Source: Physcia stellaris (taxonomy: Eukaryota; Ascomycota; Lecanoromycetes; Caliciales; Physciaceae). Taken from it: DNA of 64,000 nt. This document shows, piece after piece, positions 59,946 to 64,000 of the stretch (its first letter is position 1; each line of letters opens with the position of its first letter). The stretch is from positions 310,001 through 374,000 of the forward strand of contig JABSSW010000035.1 of NCBI GenBank assembly GCA_018902385.1, written 5' to 3'. Under the pieces are notes generated by a model, which saw nothing but the letters and a program-made list of their open reading frames with translations, made no database searches and was not told where the DNA came from. The position numbers and the translations under genes were made by a program.

Positions 59946-62900
59946 ATGGTAGTTGCTCTGGCCACCCTCATTGTGGTCGTGCAGTGCTTGGGCGTTTTTT
60001 TGATTGTACTGAGCAGCATCCCAGCGGTTGCGCATTTGGTACGCCATCCCTTTCGAAGGCGAAAGTCAGGGCAGCAAAATGGACGGTTTCCTCCATTGCA
60101 TCTATACTGTGACGGTGACGGAGAAGCAACGCCGGCATCTGTCCGTAAGTTCTCGAACCAATGGCAGAGGATCAGTATTACCGTTCTTTCCATCATGGGT
60201 TTAGGTGTCTCACTGGCACGTACCATCCTTTCAATGAAATATCGAGGCGTAGATAATTTTCCATTTCACGGTTGGATCCATGTTGGAATGTGGGTGTGTA
60301 GCCCAAGCTAACGTCATCAATTGATCCTCGGGGCTAATTGTGTTTATTGCTAGACCTCCTTATGTATACAAGCTGCTGCTTTATGTGTCGAAACAGTATC
60401 CGTACAGATTCACTCCTTAGCTCTGTATGCATTTTCATCTGACCTTATCGTCATCCTGACCATGTTCATCGATTGTTTGGACAGAATGATGACCACTGAA
60501 ACCTACAGTAATCTGGAGGTCTTATCGACACGGCTGCTGCTAAGTCAAATCGCATGCGCCTTTGCTCAAGGTATTTGTTCTATTCTGATACCGCGCCGGC
60601 CTCATGTGTTCCACAATGGCAGAGTTGTCGATTTACAACATTCGGTCTCTTTCGCATGCCGATTTACTTTCACTTGGGCTGCTGGACTACTACAAGACAT
60701 CGTTCGGAAGAAATCTCTGAATGTGGATGATTTGCCTCAGCTTTCTTTGGACAAGCGTTCTCAAACCCTCCATAGGAATTTTGAGCAGCATCGAGGGTCG
60801 CTTAAGCTGTGGAAAGCACTTGTCAGGACCCACACGCGGGCTCTCGTGTGCCAGTATTTACTTAGCCTACTCACTTGCGCACTCAGTTTCGGTCCTCAAA
60901 TTGCATTATATCAAATCCTAACGTCACTCGAGCATCGGCACGTGGCTCCGGATGGAATAATGCAGACTTGGGTATGGGTTGGCGGCCTGGGCACGACGAT
61001 GCTGGTTACAGCTACTGTGGATTCCTGGCTATGGTGGACGATGTATTCGGAGCTTGGGATACCCATTTACCAGGAACTGGTAGCGCTGGTCTTTGCAAAA
61101 TCGATGCGTCGCTCCATTATCAACTCTAACGAAACCCCTGAACAATCAAATCCCAGCATCTATGGCATTTCAACAGATCAAGACAACAAACAGAAGAACA
61201 GAAATTATCAAAACATTGTCAACCTGACCGCTGTAGATACCAAGCGTGTTGCAGACTTTGTCGCATGGAGCCATCTTGTGCCATTTTCTGTTCTCAAGTT
61301 GGTTATTTCATGCACTTTCCTGGTGAGGCTTACTGGGTGGGAAAGTGTGCTCGCTGGTCTCGCTGTTGCTGCTCTCATAGCACCTGTCAGCATATTCTTA
61401 GCAAGGCGATACTCAATTATGCAAAACCGTCTTATGAAGGCAAGCGACAAGCGTATCTCAACATTGGCTGAGGCGCTACGAAACATTCGCCAAATCAAGT
61501 TCTCGGCGTCGGAGCAACATTGGGCGAGAGACATCAACAGCAAACGTGACTGTGAATTACGATGGTTATGGAAAGCTTCCTGCTACAACGCTGGCTTGGT
61601 TTCAATGTGGATACTCGGTCCGTTGTTACTTTCCGTCACAACGTTTATCACATATGCACTGATACATGGCGAGCTGCCGGCATCTGTCGCCTTCACCGCC
61701 CTGTCCATCTTCGCCTCTTTGGAATCTTCGCTAGCCAGCCTTCCAGACGCGCTTTTTAGGGGCATAGAAGCCAAAATCAGCGCTGATCGCATCGACCTTT
61801 ACATGAGCTCATCAGAAAGAAAGCCCGCTACGTCTGCCGTCAGTGCTATTGCTTTCCGACACGCCACAATTGCTTGGCCGGCAGACAAAGCAAAGCAAGG
61901 TGAATGTGATATCAGACAAAGATTCGTTCTCCAGAACCTACATGTGGTCTTTCCGCCAAATAGACTCACTGTAATTGCTGGTAAAACCGCTTCAGGCAAG
62001 AGTCTGCTTTTGGCATCCATTATTGGTGAATGCGACATCCTAGCGGGTGAGGTCCAGCTACCTCAAACGCCATTGAACAACATCTCGAATTCACAGGTAA
62101 CCCTTGACGATTGGGTCGTTGACTCAAACTTTGCTTACGTAGCTCAAGATCCCTGGATCGCAAATGCTACCTTCAGAGAGAATATCCTCTTCAGCTTACC
62201 CTATGAGCATTCCCGCTATCAGAGAGTTATACATGCGTGCAGATTCGAGGCAGAACTCGTCGCTTTACCAGAGGGCGACATGACTTACATTGGTGTCAAC
62301 GGTGTCAACTTGAGTGGCGGACAACGATGGCGACTTTGTTTCGCGCGGGCCTTATACTCACGAGCAGGGATTCTTGTTCTGGATGATATATTCAGTGCTT
62401 TGGACGCACATACGAGGCTACATCTGTATGAACATGGTCTGACAGGGCCACTGGCTGAGAACCGGACAACAATCCTCGCTACCCACCACCTTTCTCTATG
62501 CCTCCCTCATGCCGCTATTTGCGTGATTCTTGAGGATGGAGCGTTGAAATTCGCAGGATCAGTCGAGACGCTAAAACGGACTGAAAACCTAGCAAGAATG
62601 GTATCTTTTTCTTGCAGTCCAGACGCAGACAATACCACTTCCCAGGAAGACAAACATATCTTAGGAAATCTACCTGCAGCGCCAGGCACACCGGTGGCCG
62701 CTCAGAGCTCTCAACTCTCGAGGGTAGATGGTGGCTCTGAGCACAAAGAAGAGAAGCGCACCAGAGGCTCCACACCACTGTCAGTCTATACGACCTACCT
62801 CACTAAGGGGAAGCAACTACCACTGTGGATCCTAGCACTCCTTATCTATATAGCATACACAGGTCTCATCTTTGTAAGGGTGAGTCGTCCCCTGTACTGA

Positions 62901-64000
62901 TTGTCGACTCAAATACTGAACCATCCCAGTCCTGGTGGATCAGTGTTTGGACTAGCTCGTCAACCTCTCGAGCACGAATTGCACATCACTCCACACTGAT
63001 AACGACCAGCAGTCCTAATCACACGGCGGACATTAAAGTCTCTCGCGATGTGTTCTTCTACCTCGCAATTTACATTGCTATTTCTCTTTTTGCCTCTATC
63101 GTCGGAACTGCTCGACTTTTCGTCGTTACCCTTGCTTCACTGGCTTCTTCTCGAGTATTGTTTCGATCTCTTGTGTCTGCGGTTCTGCGGGCACCTCTCC
63201 CATGGTCAGATACCGTACCACTTGGACGTATTCTGAACCGGTTCACATCCGATCTCTACATGGTCGACTTACGACTCAATTACGATCTAGCAAATTTCAT
63301 TGCCAAAGTGCTTGAGTTTCTGGCGATCCTTGCTGCGGGCGTTCTGTTGTCCCCACCGCTGGCAGCCGTTGCACTCTTCTTGCTCGTATTCTGCATTAAG
63401 CTTTGTTTAACCTTTCTCGAAGGTGCTCGAGTAATCCAGCGTTTAGAAAGTGTCGCTCGAAGCCCCTGTTTGAGCTAATCGATTCTAGCTTGGCGGGCCT
63501 CACAACGATCCGTGCATACAGAAAGACCGAACATTATTGCCAAAGGATGTACTCCAGCGTCGATCGGCACGCTCAAGCACTATGGAATCTTTGGCTATTG
63601 AATCGTTGGCTAGGTTATCGCTTGCAGATTGTCGGTGCTATCTTCTCGACTGCTACCGCAGGCGTGGCGGTCTATTTCCCAACCATTTCTGCCGCCATGG
63701 CCGGCTTCGGCATGAGTTTTGCGTTACAATATAACTTTGCGTTGGCCATGGCACTAAGATTTTACGCTAATTTGGAGATGGGTATGAACGCAGCTGATCG
63801 TGTCATCGAATTTTGCAAAATTGAAACCGAGAATCAGGAAGGACTGGATCCCCCTGCAGCCTGGCCAACGGAAGGCCGTGTGGAGATCCGCAACCTCAAG
63901 GTCCGCTATGCGCCAGACCTCCCTCCAGTACTGAACGGTCTTTCCCTCAATGTTGAAAAAGGGCAATGGGTAGGTATCGTCGGACGGACTGCGGCCGGAA
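59946..64000 (+). CDS. ABCC-type multidrug ABC transporter, 3' end outside window, one frameshift
   Basis: Exons are 59946..60293, 60354..62879 and from 62930 to the window end. An N-terminal membrane region ([21 protein letters not shown]) precedes the first transmembrane domain. NBD1 has Walker [13 protein letters not shown] (about residue 657), signature [10 protein letters not shown] and Walker [13 protein letters not shown], with Asp where the catalytic Glu usually is, as is typical of the degenerate site of ABCC full transporters. The second transmembrane domain follows ([15 protein letters not shown]). NBD2 begins [19 protein letters not shown], then [11 protein letters not shown] at the end of the window. 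At a run of four C (63,463-63,466) the frame slips: VARSP must be followed by [20 protein letters not shown], one base short. Otherwise the frame is clean. Exporters of this type often sit in specialised-metabolite clusters; the cargo is unknown. Confidence 0.88.

Noticed and set aside
1-64000. CRISPR arrays, bacterial operons, Shine-Dalgarno sites
   Set aside because: The window is fungal nuclear DNA with spliceosomal introns. The short repeats seen are tandem or LTR repeats without spacer structure.

Overview
The window comes from a filamentous ascomycete (Pezizomycotina). Genes carry short introns of about 45-75 bp with GTRNGT..YAG ends. The recognisable proteins (coronin, a C-terminal-motor kinesin, tafazzin, a Loa1/Vps66-type acyltransferase, a NOSIP-type RING protein) are typical fungal single-copy genes. 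The genome is compartmentalised: a balanced-GC gene block (1-18,200), about 34 kb of extremely AT-rich repeat-derived DNA (about 18,200-52,150), and a second balanced-GC block (52,150-64,000) with a different kind of content. I could not identify the species.

Left block: the 3' end of an unrecognised gene; a NOSIP-like RING protein (minus) divergent from tafazzin (plus); a class-3 lipase (minus) with a single-base frameshift at a G run; a kinesin-14 (minus) divergent from a lysophospholipid acyltransferase of the Loa1/Vps66 type (plus); a small secreted protein; and coronin (plus), which needs a one-base frame correction in its proline-rich linker. These are mainly housekeeping functions: cytoskeleton, glycerolipid remodelling and ubiquitin/splicing-linked RING activity.

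Middle block: no intact gene. It contains decayed Ty3/gypsy LTR retrotransposons. Copy A (minus, about 30.6-37.3 kb) and copy C (plus, about 40.8-47.5 kb) are LTR-flanked and form a large inverted repeat around a truncated copy B. A further 3' end with LTR lies at 20.5-21.4 kb and a near-identical LTR at 26.4 kb. A three-unit tandem array, short duplications and two lightly mutated islands are also present. The decay looks like repeat-directed C-to-T mutation, but its sequence context is unusual: CpT and CpC (ApG and GpG) have almost vanished, while CpG and most CpA survive. That is not the CpA-to-TpA pattern of classical RIP, and it is the most interesting observation in the window.

Right block: a CaiB/BaiF-type (family III) CoA-transferase, two divergently transcribed non-heme Fe(II)/2-oxoglutarate dioxygenases of the isopenicillin-N-synthase-like family, and the start of an ABCC-type multidrug ABC transporter that runs off the window. 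The set resembles the edge of a specialised-metabolism or small-molecule-processing cluster next to an AT-rich block. No backbone synthase is in view, so the product is unknown. The spacer after the CoA-transferase carries a perfect 28-bp inverted repeat.

Three genes (lipase, coronin, ABC transporter) each need one single-base correction at or near a C/G-rich run. This could be assembly indel error or real pseudogenisation; the reading frames are otherwise well preserved.
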